Below, in pieces: positions 1 to 11,931 of a stretch of DNA of 64,000 nucleotides. The stretch covers positions 16,865,501-16,929,500 of the forward strand of contig CANTUQ010000058.1 in assembly GCA_947683425.1 (NCBI GenBank), read 5' to 3'. Both the position numbers and the translations under genes were made by a program. Position 1 is the stretch's first letter. Every line of letters begins with the position of its first letter. Below the pieces are notes generated by a model. That model was not told the DNA's origin. It searched no databases and worked only from the letters and a program-made list of their open reading frames with translations. Origin of the DNA: Excoecaria cochinchinensis. Its lineage: Eukaryota; Streptophyta; Magnoliopsida; Malpighiales; Euphorbiaceae.

Positions 1-87
1 AAACTTCATCTGCCTTTTACCTTGAGGGAAAGGTCCCAGGATGTCCAGGCCCCATTGGTCAAATGGCCATGCGATTCCAATCGGCTG

Positions 88-474
88 TTAGTCTGCTCCG
101 GGCTGTCTCATGACCCTTCCATGAATCTGGCATTGCTTGCATCTTCTTACTTTCTCCTGGGCATCTCTAAAAATACTGGGCCAAAAGTATCCGGTCTGGA
201 GTACTTTTCTTACCATAGCTCTACTAGCTTTGTGTGCCCCACAAATGCCTTCATGGACCTCTCTCAAGATGTAGTCTCCTTTTTCCTCCGTTACGCATTT
301 GAGCCAAGGATGACTGAAAGCTTTTTTGTACAAATCACCATTAATAATGGAGTAATTGAGGGATTTGCGTGATACCTTTAGGGCTTCGATCTTATCCTCC
401 GGTAGTTGCCTTGTTTGCAGGTACCGCTTGATCGGGCTCATCCAGGTTTTTTCCCCTTGATCAATCTCCATCAT
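88..474 (-). pseudogene. Tat element integrase N-terminal zinc-binding region
   Basis: The frame contains the retroviral-type integrase H2C2 signature: two His residues (HEGICGAH) followed after about 30 residues by CKQC. This domain normally precedes the DDE catalytic core, which lies beyond the left edge of the window. The preceding sequence (LREVHEG, TGYFWPS) is typical of Ty3/gypsy integrases. It joins the upstream RNase H region on the - strand only across a frame break, so it is a remnant of a once continuous pol polyprotein. Confidence 0.82.
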
Positions 475-608
475 TTTCGGCTCGTCTAAGGAGGAGGAGG
501 CTTGGTCGATGACAGTAATGTTTTCTTCTATTCTCTTTGTTCGAAGGCAGACATTTTTGCAAGCCGATCGGCATCTAAAGTTTGGTCCCTTGGCACCTTC
601 TGGAGATT

Positions 609-1058
609 CTAGTCTGATCCAGATTCCTCGAGTATTTTGAATGTGGCCTTGACTTTCGCCAGGTACTGGATCATGTTGGTTTCTCTGGCTTTAAATGTGC
701 CCATGACTTGGCTTGTTACGAGTTGGGAGTCGCTCTTGATGGTTACTGACTCCGGTCGGATGGCTTGGAGTAGTCTCAACTCATGAAGGAGCGCCTCATA
801 CTCTGCCACATTATTAGAAGCTTTGAAGGTAAGTAGTATTGTGTACCTTATTGCGATGCTTGAGGGGCCTATTATTACAATGTCCACGCCTCCTCGGGTA
901 TCGTTTGCGCCGTCTAAAATCATTTTCCATTTTTGAAGCTTGGGTTGACTGTCGGGCTCTTTGCCGGCGAACTCAGCAACAAAATCTGCTAGAGCCTGGA
1001 CCTTTATTTTGCCCTGGGCTCGTACCTCACATCCCACGACTGTACCTTGATTGCCCAT
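609..1058 (-). pseudogene. Additional (archaeal-type) RNase H domain of Tat element
   Basis: The translation carries the RNase H pattern: an Asp in LDGANDTRGG, a Glu in NNVAEYEALLH and an Asp in SDSQLV, spaced as in RNase HI-like folds. It lies downstream of the RT-linked RNase H and upstream of integrase, the position of the extra RNase H known in Tat/Ogre elements. The function would be degradation of the RNA strand during reverse transcription. The three acidic positions I can identify are kept, but the surrounding polyprotein is broken, so no functional enzyme is expected. Confidence 0.75.
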
Positions 1059-2077
1059 CCCACCATTTTGCCCTCAAGGTCGGGGGTCTGGAGAATTTTT
1101 CTGATTGGATGACTCGACCGAACCACAATCGTGTGCGCCTCGAAGTATTGTCTTAGCTTTCTCGTGCACATCATGAGGGCAATGATGAGCTGCTTGATTG
1201 GATCCTTTTTCAATTCTACACCTCTAAGCACTTGGCTCACATAATATATAGACAGTTGTCGGGTTCCTTCTGCAACGGCTTTACTAGAGGTAGATAAGTA
1301 GAGATACAAGTTTTCACCTGGGATCGATCGATTGAGCAATGGCGGGTTGGTGAGGAATTTTTTTAACTCTTCAAAAGCTTGCTGGCAGTCTGCTCCCCAG
1401 CTGAAAGTCTCATTCTTCCTCAGCTTCTTGAAGAAAGGAGTGCATCACTTGGCTGAGGAGGAGATGAATCTTCCAAGGGCAGTGATTCTCCCATTCAGCT
1501 TCTGAACATCTTTTATGCTTTTAGGGGCTTGCATCTCAAGGATGGCCTTTATTTTCTCTGGGTTGGCTTCAATCCCCCTTTGAGAAACCATGAAGCCCAA
1601 AAATTTTCCCGATGGGACCCCGAAGACGCACTTCTCAGGGTTGAGCTTCATCTAAAATTTATTCAATGTGCAAAAAACTTTTGCCAGATCAGCAGGGTGT
1701 TCTTCAGGGCTCTTGCTCTTGACGATCATGTCGTTCACATATACTTTCACGTTCTGCCCGATTTAGTCTTTAAAAATTTTGTTCATTAGACGCTGATACG
1801 TGGCACCTGTATTTTTCAGACTGAACAGCTTCACCTTGTAACAGAAGGTTTCGTCGTTTGTGATAAAACTGGTCTTCTCCTGATCTAAGAGCCACATCAG
1901 GATTTGATGGTAGCCAGCGTATACGTCGAGGAGGGAGTAGATTGCATGGCCTGTAGTGGCATCTACCAGTCGGTCTATGCTTAGCAGGTGGTAGCTGTCT
2001 TTCGGACATGCTTTGTTGAGGTCTGTGAAGTCCACACACATCCGCAGTTTTCCCGTCTTCTTTTTCACCAGGACCAC
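1004..2077 (-). pseudogene. Tat element reverse transcriptase and linked RNase H
   Basis: Fragments in two or more frames cover Ty3/gypsy RT: VLVKKKTGKLRMCVDF, DLNKACPKD, then the catalytic region, then thumb and connection sequence (KCVFGV, KFLGFMVSQRGI). The RNase H part starts near 1339 (LYLYLSTSSKAVAEG). The catalytic motif normally read as Y-V-D-D here reads Y-V-N-D, so a metal-binding Asp appears lost, which fits G-to-A change. In-frame stops occur near 1760, 1650 and 1443. The order RT then RNase H on the - strand agrees with gypsy-type pol. Confidence 0.82.
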
Positions 2078-2188
2078 ATTGGCAAGCCACTCTGGGTAGT
2101 CTACCTCTCGGATCGTCCCGGTCTTCAGTAGCCTATCAACCTCCTCAGATATGAACTTCCTCCGCTCGGGAGCATGCCTGCGCAGCTT

Positions 2189-2914
2189 CTATCTTACCGG
2201 TGGGTGAGTTGGGTCCACATTGAGTTTGTGGGTGATCACTTTAGGATCAATGCCAGGAATGTCTTCTAGCTTCCAGGCAAAAGATGCTTGTTTAATGGTC
2301 AAGACCTGTATGATGGCATCCTCTGCTTCTGCATTCATGCTGGTCCCGACCTGGATGTTTTTGCCCTTTGACAATGCCCTTGTTTTCACCTTTTCGGCGG
2401 GATCCATTCTTGGCCTCTCCGCCCACTCTGACCGCTCCAGCCTTGGCTCCACAATCATGGCCTCCCTCTGCTGCTTTATCATGGTGACGTACGCCTCACA
2501 GGATGCTTTTTTATCACCCCTCAGAACGGCAATACCCCCTATGGTTAGGATTTTCATCACCATGTACCGTATGCTCATAACAACTCCGGTTTGAAAAAAT
2601 AGTGGCCTGCCAAAAATGGCGTTGTAGGCAAAAATCATGTCAATTACCATGAATGTTACCTTGTAGGCGTGGGTGATTGCCTCTTGGCCAAGTTCGACGA
2701 AGAGTTCAATAGATCCCACCACTGGGACAGTAGCATTGCCGAGCCCAATCAGTGGAGTGGCATTCAGCTTTAGCTCTTCAACCGGAAGTCCCATGGCTGG
2801 ATAGGCTTGAAGGGTGAGCACATTGACAACGATACCATTGTCTACCAAAATCCTTTTAACATTAAAATTGTTAATCCGAGCTTTGACGATGAGAGCGTCC
2901 TCGTGGGGGAACAT
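2189..2914 (-). pseudogene. Tat element aspartic protease region
   Basis: An open stretch of 241 codons contains FPHEDALIVKARI and RILVDNGI, matching the protease start of Tat elements, where the catalytic motif often reads D-N/S-G followed by a hydrophobic strand. The second half (GLGNATVPVVGSIELFVELG) resembles the flap-side strands of retropepsins. It would mature the gag-pol polyprotein. It lies between gag and RT, as expected. The final third is linker sequence with no recognised domain. Confidence 0.7.
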
Positions 2915-2920
2915 TACGTC

Positions 2921-4774
2921 TCACGTGTCTTCACTGGACATGGTGACTGGATCAAGCTGTTCGGCCTGATGAGAGAGATAAACACCCTTCCCTTTCTTTT
3001 TTCTGGATAGGTCCTCTTTATAAGATGATCCTCCGGTGATCACATTTATCACTCCGGCATATGGTCTGCGCGGGTTGGCATTCCTTGGTTTTCTATGCTC
3101 GTCATCATCGTCCAAACCAAAGTCATCCTTCCTGGGGTCTGGCCGTCTACAGGGACTTTCCCCTCTAACCGAACCTATGAATTTTTTGAGAGACCCCCTT
3201 TATATCAGTCGCTCAATCTCTTTTTTCAACGAGGTACACTCGTCAGTCGTGTGTCTGACGTCTCTGTGAAACTCGCAATATTTGCTGGGGTCCCTTACGG
3301 TTCTGCTTCGCTCGGACAGCCTTCTGGTCCAATTGATCTTGCTGTACTTTTCCTTAATCCACATCAACACTTGAGCCGATTTGGCATTGAGTGGGGTAAA
3401 GGTTCTGATCAGTCGGTCGTCTGAGCGTTCGGCTCTTTTCCATCCGAACTCCTTTCGCTTGCCCAAATTTCTTGAGGTTGTGGCTCTGTCCGAGCTCCTC
3501 GCTATCCGTTCGGACGTAGGAGCTCTATTGAATGACCGTCCATCTGAATATTGTAACGGATCCATGACGTTGGTCGTTCTTCCCCTGTTGGACCTCAGGG
3601 CATCATCCAGCTGGATTTGCTGCCTGGCCCTTTCCATCAGATCAGCAAAACTGATCAGGGATCTTATAGTTATTGATTCGAACAATGGGCGATCAATGGT
3701 GCCCCCAGCCAAGGCGGTAGTCGCCATCTCTACACTCACATTCCTCACTTCAGACATTGTAGCTTGGAACCTATCGATGTAGTCTCTAAGACTTTCATCG
3801 GGTCTCTGGTAGAGATTATATAGGTCGCTCACCGATTTTAGTGCTCGCGTCCGCATGATAAACCTTGTGGTGAACAACTCCTTAAGTTGTCTGAAGGAGG
3901 TGATTGATTCTTGCGGCAGCTCATGGAACCAATTCAAAGCATCTCCTCTCAAGGTGGTGGGGAATATTCTGCAGGCTATCCTTTCATCGTAGGTGTAGAC
4001 CTGCACTTTAGTCAAGTATTCTGCTAAATGAGTGGTGGGGTTAGTTTTACCTGTATATTTATCCATCACCATATCTTTCCACCTGGGAGGCAGCTCGAAC
4101 TCCATTATTTCCCTGCAAAATGGGGAGGCAGTATTCTTGCTAGTTTTTCCTTCGAACATTGCCTTTTTGGGACCGATTAAGCCAAACTGCCTGAGCTTTT
4201 GTTTAAGTCACTTGTCTTCCTTGCTCATGGCAGTGGAGATGGACTCGTTTCTCAGCCTTCTGGAGTGGCTGCGATTAGGCGTGCACATGAAGGACATGTC
4301 ATCCCCAATGGATGTGGTGGAAGATTTACTAGGGAAATAGGTGGAGTCCCTACTTGAGGTCATTGTCCTTTTCGCTTTGTCATATCTTCCTGGGGTCCTG
4401 ATGACACCCCGTTCGCTGTCATGAGCTTGTGGCTCGTTGATGGAGATGCCCTTATTTTTCCTCCTTCCGAAGTCTTCGTCCATGAAGTACTCTTCATGGT
4501 CTCTTTCGGAGGTTCTGGGCATCTTGCCCTTCCTGATTGTTTGGATGATGCTCTTAGTGAAGTCACTGAGGAGGGCACGCATGTCCCTGACTGTGATGGG
4601 AGTGTTTTCTGGTTGCCGTAAAATGGCATCGTTAAATTTTGGAAGAAGATTACCCCTGGTCGGGGACCTGGGAGATCTCTCTCTTTTCCCTGAGGGCTTA
4701 GACCTGCCCTGGCTATTGCCACTGCGATTATGCTATCCAGAGGATGTGTTCTCGTTTGATCTTGAACTTGCCAT
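2921..4774 (-). pseudogene. Tat element gag, broken
   Basis: The ATG at 4774-4772 begins MASSRSNEN just inside the candidate primer-binding site, but a TAG follows at codon 14. Downstream pieces include an N-terminal segment (LLSDFTKSIIQTI, about 4580-4540), a stop near 4208, and a 319-codon stretch (3200-4159) with the Retrotrans_gag core: ALNWFHELP, LKELFTTRF and LYNLYQRPDESLRDYIDRF. A cysteine/histidine stretch, CEFHRDVRHTTDEC, lies near 3250. The N-terminal segment has a counterpart in the gag remnant at 58.3-58.5 kb, linking the two elements. Confidence 0.78.
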
Positions 4775-4796
4775 AACTCTCAATGAAAGCACCAAA

Positions 4797-5296
4797 TGAT
4801 AAGACGAAGGATGTCTTTATCTAGAAGAGAGAAAGAGCTGATTAGAAGTTTTAAGTGATAGAGAGGGAGAGCCGATTGGATGACTGAGACCTGCAAGAAA
4901 GAATGCCCGGTCGGACCAGGCATAAGCACTCCGAAACTTAAGTTAGTAGCTTTCTAGAGAGAGAATGCTTTAGAGAGAGAGTCTCAGAGATTAGATACCT
5001 GGTGCCATTATTTACTGGGCTATTTATAAGAGATAGGAGAGGTGCATTTGAGTGCATGGGGAGTGATAATTGGCAGTCAGAGTAAGTGAGCGGCGAAGCA
5101 ACAGGGAGCAGGTGAAGGGCGTGGCGCTGCCTTGTGTTAGTGGGCTGATTGGACGTATTGTCATATCAGTTTGATCGGACGTGGTACTGCCTTCATGCTC
5201 AAGCTTTGTGCTCTTTGCTAATGGGTTTTGGGCCCTGCCAGGTGGATTGGGCCGACTGAATAGGCCTCTTTGCAAATATTATTTATGTAGTTATCA
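4797..5296 (-). repeat. 5' LTR of Tat element
   Basis: The LTR is bounded by TGATAA at 4797 and TTATCA at 5291-5296, a perfect terminal inverted hexamer of the TG..CA type. The same ends occur in both LTRs of the element at 55387-59085. An internal 19-base motif around the sequence ACTCCGAAACTTAAG is shared with those LTRs. Immediately inside (just below 4797), the - strand reads TGGTGCTTTCATTGAGA, in the position of a tRNA primer-binding site and starting with the expected TGG; I cannot name the tRNA. A TATA-like ATTTATA lies near 5031. Confidence 0.8.
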
Positions 5297-7144
5297 AGAC
5301 GGTAAGTAAATTTAATCCGTAAATTTTGAATTGTTCTAATTTTCATGAATCATTGAAATTAATTATAGATTGAGTTATGGTATAGTGAATTGTATTTTTT
5401 TTTGCTATGAGTAATACAATTATTTAAAAACTCCTGAAAAGCTGTAATGCCATTATTCGCATAAAATTTATTATGAAATATATTATTTTTCAATATTTTT
5501 TTAAAAAATTTATTAATTTCTAAAATATATTCGCTGAAATGGATATCACTTTAAAATTGAGATTAGAATATTAAATATATATATGACAATATTTGTATCG
5601 AAAAAATATTCTTGAAAATTATTTGATTTTACTAACAAATAAAAATATTAGTAACCTGAAATTTAATAATTGTTATACACATATTAGTAACATGAAGTTT
5701 ACTAATTGATACTAATATCAGTAAACTTAGAGTTTGTTGATAAATAGAAATATTAGTAAACTCAAAGTTTACTAATATTTGTATTTATCAATAAACTCCG
5801 AGTTTACTGACTGATTGATATTAATATTAAGAAACTTGATGTTTATCAATTGATATAAATATTTGATATAATAAAAATAGTGAACCTGAAGTTTAATAAT
5901 TGAATGACAATTGATTACTTGACATGACCGGCTTGACCATCCCGGCTCAATTATAATGCACAAATTATTGAGAATTCATATATATTAGAGAACCAAAAGT
6001 TTATTTAATTCAATTTAAGAAATTCTCATAAGCTACTTGTTCTCAATAAATATTACTAAAGTATCGCTAGCTAATAAATGGACTAAATTCATTTCATTAT
6101 GGAATGAATAAAGATAATATATCTGGGCCCACTATCCACCATGTTAACCGCTCAAATATTTTATGATTTTTGAAAGATGTATCGATAAAATGGTAACATG
6201 TGTGTTTATTATCAACTCACAACTTATAGTTTGTGAAATTATTCAAATTAAGTGCACAACTTCCAGATTATGCAATCAAAATATTTTTCTTAATAATGCT
6301 AGTGATCGTATGTCGCGGATAAATGATTGTTATAAACCCATTTCAAAGGTCTAGCAAAATGTTTATGCCTCTGATTAATTGCTAAATATTTTTAAGAAAA
6401 TAACAGTACTCCTTTTTTTATATAGGGATATTATTGCTTGAAGTAATACTTACATGCATTATGCCAATAAAGATCATTAAACTCCTCTATTGCAATTTTT
6501 AGTTAAAAATTGCATTTTAATTAAATAGTTTTCCTAATATCAGGGGAAGTAAGCAGCTAAAAAATAGAAAAATAAATACATTATGTGTAATTTAAATCCT
6601 CATACCATGAACCTAAAATTCAAACTATGATGCTAATATATTTGTTAGTGTGTAAAGATTTATTGAATATCTTGTGTATCAGCTGCAAATGCTTCAATTC
6701 AAAGTAATGTCCCAGTAGGACAATTTGCCTAATAGGGTAAATTATTCGGTTCCAAATAAAAATAAAATCTTTAAATAGTAAGGACCAAATAAATCAACAT
6801 GGTCATATTATTGAGACTGGTACTCCTAAAGAGACATATGACATAATTAATTTTAAAATACTTGAATTAAATAAGAAATCTCAATATGTTATGTTATTGA
6901 AAGGAATCGGAGAAGATAAAGTTGTCGGCAACATTTCTATATAAAATTATTGATGTTGATATTTTTCAACATAGTGAGAATCTTAAAATTAAATCTATTG
7001 AAAAATACAGATGCTAATTACATTCAATTTTATAATTTGAATTTTTGGACCTATAGTTCAAGTATTGAAAAATATGATGCCAATGGAATACACTTTATAA
7101 TAGATATGGATGCAATAATTTTAAAATATTTATTAATCTGGCAA
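5297..7144. other. AT-rich intergenic DNA
   Basis: Very AT-rich sequence with no credible coding region; the only open stretches are short and lack recognisable domains. Apart from the palindromic array described separately, I see no mobile element end or RNA gene here. Confidence 0.6.
5640..5905. repeat. Tandem array of ~35-bp palindromic units
   Basis: About seven diverged units repeat at 34-38 bp spacing (starts near 5647, 5683, 5717, 5752, 5788, 5826), with a last one near 5877. Each has a core in which AGTAAACT is followed after about 3 bases by AGTTTACT, so each unit is itself a short inverted repeat. The best-preserved part forms a longer inverted repeat: arms 5719-5762 and 5766-5809 (44 bases each, roughly four mismatches) around a 3-base spacer. 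No coding potential. Confidence 0.75.
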
Positions 7145-7819
7145 TATATTAGTAGGGGTGAGCATGGTTGATTAACCGGTCCATGAGTCCCGGTCCATTA
7201 ACCAGTCCATTAATATCGATTTTTTGAAATTGCAGTCTATTAACCAGTCCATTACCATCGGTTAACCAGTCCATCGGTTTCGGATTTTCGGATCAGTTAC
7301 CCAATATTTTTCGGTTAACCACTATAATTATAAATATATTCATAAATAAAATTAAAATGTTCAAAATACTTAAAAATTAAAATTTTTTCACTATAATATA
7401 ACATTATTGTTGTTAAAATAAAAATATTTGGTGGATATAAGCAAATTTGTTTTTAAAAATTAATATTTAATAAGTAAATAAATTAACCGGTCTATAATCA
7501 CTTTTAATTAGATAAATTGTTATACTTACTAATAGCCAATTAAAAAAACTTAAAAACTTTAAAATAATTAGTATAATGAAAAAAAGTACATGATCATCTT
7601 TAATTAGGATAAATTGTTATAAATTATTAAAAAAATAATAAATTAACTAAAAATTCGGTTTCGGTTCGGTTAACCAGTCACATGAGTCAAAAACTATTAA
7701 CCAGTCCATTAATATCGGTTTCTTCAAAACACTAACTATTAACCAGTCCATCGGTTCGGTTTCGGATTTTTTTCGGTTAACCAAGTCCATCGGTTTTTTT
7801 GCTCACCCCAATATATTAG
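7145..7819. mobile_element. hAT-type MITE with 8-bp target duplication
   Basis: The element proper is 7153-7811 (659 bp). It starts TAGGGGTGAGCA and ends TGCTCACCCCAA, inverted repeats with one mismatch at the very tip. Flanking 8-bp direct repeats TATATTAG lie at 7145-7152 and 7812-7819, the duplication size of hAT elements. The subterminal regions carry many copies of short motifs around TTAACCAGTCCAT and TCGGTTAACC in both orientations, as expected for transposase-binding repeats. The centre is AT-rich with no reading frame, so the element is non-autonomous. Its subterminal motifs differ from those of the hAT elements at 34.9 and 52.8 kb. Confidence 0.8.
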
Positions 7820-8296
7820 TATGTAAATAATTAATGATATTTGCCTATTTGATAATGAAATTACATAAAATCCCTAAAGGATTTATCATGCCTGAAACAT
7901 ATAAATATTTCTGAAAATTTTTGTTTAATACAAATATGTATTAAATTTTATGTATATGATTTTGAAGTATTATAATAGTGCATATTATCATGATTTATTT
8001 ATGATTTTAATTGTTATTGAAACTCTTGAAGAGTTTAAAATATTTTAACAAATATTAAAAATTAAAATTTTATATCGACTTAAAAATCGAACACTATTTG
8101 ATTGAAAATATAATTTTTGATCATATATTATTATTATTGATGTGTTATGTAATCATGCATTATAAGGTAATTATCCAATTATTACTTAAAATTATATATT
8201 ATTTTAAAGATTATAGTTTTCTATATAATCATAAATTTTGCTTTAAAAATATTTGAATTAAATTACTAAATGCATTTGTTTCATTCCCTGAAGTGA
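7820..8296. other. AT-rich intergenic DNA
   Basis: AT-rich sequence between the MITE and the next LTR-like unit. I see nothing identifiable in it. Confidence 0.6.
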
Positions 8297-8639
8297 ATGA
8301 ATGTAACGCCCTGGAAATTTCGGCGTCGTAAATAGTAATTCAATAGGCCAAGAATTTACGGAAAGTCAACTTTTGACCCGAAAATATTCGAATTTTCTCG
8401 AAATCTACTTAATTAAATGTTGAAATAATTATAGTCTACTAAATAGATAAATAATTTTAATTAGATAAATAAATATAAGGCAATATGTACATATAATTGA
8501 GTAAGTAAATAATAATAATGCATAGTACATAATTTTATAAGCTTAGATTCATCTAGAACAATTAAGAAAGAGGGAAAAATAATAATAATAATAATAATAA
8601 AGGGATTGAAAAAAAATAGAGAAAGGGCAAAGACCATTG

Positions 8640-9350
8640 TTTTGAGAATTGGACCGGACCGGTTGAATCGGTTCAACCTCAAACCGGACAGAAAATCGGT
8701 TCGATTTAATGTAAAAACCAGAAAACATAAAAAATCGGAATGAACAGTGAAAAAACCGGGTTGAACCGAGAAAAATCAAATATATTCTAAATTATATTTT
8801 TATAAAATATATTTTTATAATCCGGGTTAATAGTTATTAAATATTGTTCGATGAAAAATTTAGATTTGATGATAAAATTAATTTATATTAATATTAAACT
8901 TGATAAAATTGAATATTATGTAAAATTGTTTTCACTATCTTTTTATTTTATATTTTTTAGATATTTAATAACTAAATAATTTAAATATAACAGAATATTG
9001 AAAAATAAATGAATATAAACATGTATAAAAATAAATTTTACAATTAAAATTAAAAAAATTTATAAATTCAACATTACATTTTTCTTAGAAATTCAAATAT
9101 TTAATAAAAAAATTCAATTGTTAATTTTTTACTATTATTACTAAAAAAGTAGTAAAATAAATAAAAAATGATTAATATATTGATATTTAATAATTAATAT
9201 GTTGTTTAAATATATTTTTTTATACTATATTTTTAATTTTTTATTAATAATTATATTTAAAAAAAGATAAAAACTCCGAGTCAACCCGATCGAATCAGTT
9301 GACTCCTGACCTAGTTGGCAGGCCGAGTCGACGTCCGGTCCGGTTTTAAA
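8640..9350. mobile_element. Possible nested MITE with CCGGTCC inverted ends
   Basis: The left side carries GGACCGGACCGGTTG near 8652 and the right side GACGTCCGGTCCGG near 9330, in inverted orientation, each bordered outside by a TTTT/AAAA-rich edge. Between them is AT-rich filler. The arrangement resembles plant non-autonomous DNA transposons with GGACCGG-rich ends. I could not find a target duplication, so the boundaries are approximate. Confidence 0.4.
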
Positions 9351-9369
9351 AATATTAGGAAAGACAGAA

Positions 9370-9990
9370 CAAGAGGAAGCATAGGGGAGAAACTGAAACC
9401 CAGAGAGAGAGAGAGACTGGCGATCTCCGGCGACCCAGCACCGGTGACGACGACGACGGCGAACCGCCGATAATCCCTGCAGCGCCGTCCTCAGTGTCTC
9501 TTCCCTATTCACGGCGTCACCTTTTCAAGAGAGAGAGGGAGAAAAATCGAAGCTTCTTTCCTTCGTTCCGGCCACCTCAGGCGCCCTTTGGCGGCGCAAA
9601 CACCACCGCTCAACTCCGGGCGAGCAAGCGCTCCTTTTGGCACCCTCCGATCATCCCCACGTGCCGCCGGCAAGCTGCTTCTCTATTTTTCGACTAGCTC
9701 CGGTGTCGGACAGTGACACGAGCGGCACCAATGAACTCCTGGTGACCAGACGCTCCTCCCTGTACTCGCCGTTCTTCCTCAATCGCCGACAATAAGCAAA
9801 TCGGAGTTGGAGAGAACTGAGACTTCCAACGACGATTCTGGCCAAACGACAGGGAGTTGCTGCGCGTGACCACCGGCAAAGGAGACCTGTAACCGAGAGC
9901 TTCACTTCGACAGTGGTACTGCCTCCGATGGAGCTCCGGCGAGTCTTCGGTGACCATCAATACGACCACAATTTAGACAGAATCGGGCAA
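9370..9990. other. GC-richer leader-like block inside the 4.8-kb unit
   Basis: A block with GAGA repeats followed by CG-rich sequence stands out from the AT-rich surroundings. It has short open stretches on both strands, none with a recognisable domain. It could be the transcribed leader part of the LTR. A poly(T) run follows near 10050. Confidence 0.4.
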
Positions 9991-11931
9991 ATTTTCAAGA
10001 GAATAATCGATTTTGATTTTGTAAATGATCTACTAGGTTTACTTTTGCCTAATTTTTTTTTTTTATGTTTTATGTTGTGTTAGAATGATTATAAGCACCA
10101 TAATGATGAAATTAGTTTTAGAATATGTCAAATTTATTTGAAAATGAGATAAATTGGTTAGAATTAAGTTGAAAAGAGCATGGTTTGGTGACTTGATATG
10201 TTAATAGAATCCCTTCATACTTAACGAAGATATTTTAGTTGATTTATTTATTTAGAATTGGATGTAATAATGAGAAACAAATTAGTATTGAAGATGCTTA
10301 AAGAGTTAATTTTATAGAATGCTAAAATCAAATAAGATGAGTATGTATTTTTGTGTAAGGTTAGGAATTATTTGAATTTTCTTTGGTTCAATAATATTCT
10401 AACAAGTGAAATGGATCTTGAAAATGCTATTTATTAAAATGTGTGGCAGTAGGATAACTATATGTATATATAATACAAAGTGAGTGAGTTTACTTATTTT
10501 GATGAATTATGTCTTCAATGTGCTTTGATAAATTTTGTAAATAAGAGATAAAATGGGTGTCATATATATTATTATGCATATTACTATGAAACTTTGATAT
10601 ATTATGTGATGAAGTTGAGCATACATGTGTATTTTATATGGTATAACATTTGATTTTACTATGTAAGGATTAATAAACGAGATTAATACCATATTAGTAA
10701 GTTTTAAAAGTTTTATGCGAGCCTTTTTATATAAAATCAAGTTTATATTCATTTATAAACATGATATGAAAATGGACAAGAATGTGGCTATATATGCATT
10801 ATGAGTGTGAATGAACATACCGATGAATTATGTCATAATATTGAGTATAGTATGCAAATGAGATGCATATATCGTGCCATGAAATATGTGCATTGCATAT
10901 TATGCAAATGAGAAAGATTTAATTGCTCGAAAGGCCATATGGTATCGTAAAATGAATGGAAAAATTAAAACACGAAAGTGAATTGAATTTAGTAAATTGT
11001 GATTATATTTGCGGATGGGAAAAGTCGTTGATAAATATGATTGAAAAATCACCAATGCCCTTAGTAAACGATAGAAAACATGGGTAGGATATAATTGGCC
11101 GACTATAGGGATGTATATTTATGTGGAGTATCGATTGGATATTGAATATTTATTTGCAGTGTCGGTTGGATATTGATTATTTATGTGGAGCGTAGGATGG
11201 AGATTTGATTGATATGTTGGATGATGTGTTTGAATGTTGTTGATTGGTATTGTAGGTTATTGAGAACCTACAAAATTTGGATTGAAGTGTAGTGCCCGTT
11301 ATTGGCCACTTCAATCCATAGTCCCGTGTATCCTCGCGATGTGTTTCATCGGATTACTTTGGGCAATGTAACAGAATAATTAAATGAAATAAGAATGGCT
11401 TGGTTATATAGTTCTAAAAAGTTTATGAATTGTAAATGTTATTGATCTTATGTACAGACATAAAATTTGCGAACTGATATGGTTATGGTAAGTCTTAACT
11501 TGATTATCTTGCGTTATTATTTATATCGGTATAGAATTTATGCGCTAAGTGATGTGATAAACCTATAATGGAATATTAAATAAGATCTTTTTTTTACTCA
11601 GTTTGAACCCCAGTATAACTAATTGTAATATCATATTGCTTATATTATGTATAAAATTATGTTAATTTATTAAGTGGCGAAAGTATTGACTTTATGTTGG
11701 TTAATTATAAATGATGAACTTCACTGTAGAATTAAGAATTTCATTTGGATGTTATTATAATATAGTTTTGGTCAAGCGATGAGCATAATTAATAATGTTC
11801 AACTCATTCTTCGAAATTTGTGTTTATGTATACTTATATTTTGACATGAAAAAGGTTAAAGTTAACTGAAGTTAGATATTAAAATATCATTATTAATTTT
11901 AATTATACTAGTGATCATCGATTTAGAATAT

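Larger units (their letters stand above)
1..5296 (-). mobile_element. Ty3/gypsy retrotransposon, Tat lineage, 5' part
   Basis: Read on the - strand from right to left, the order is 5' LTR, gag, protease, reverse transcriptase, RNase H, a second RNase H domain and the start of integrase, which runs off the left edge. An additional RNase H domain between RT-RNase H and integrase is a hallmark of the Tat lineage (Tat, Ogre, Retand). All frames are broken by stops or frameshifts. The 3' LTR is outside the window, so completeness and target duplication cannot be judged; the 5 bases outside the 5' LTR are AGACG. LTR motifs recur in the non-autonomous element at 55387-59085, indicating one family. 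Confidence 0.88.

Noticed and set aside
5640..5905. CRISPR-like array
   Set aside because: Units are contiguous without unique spacers, palindromic throughout and in plant nuclear DNA.
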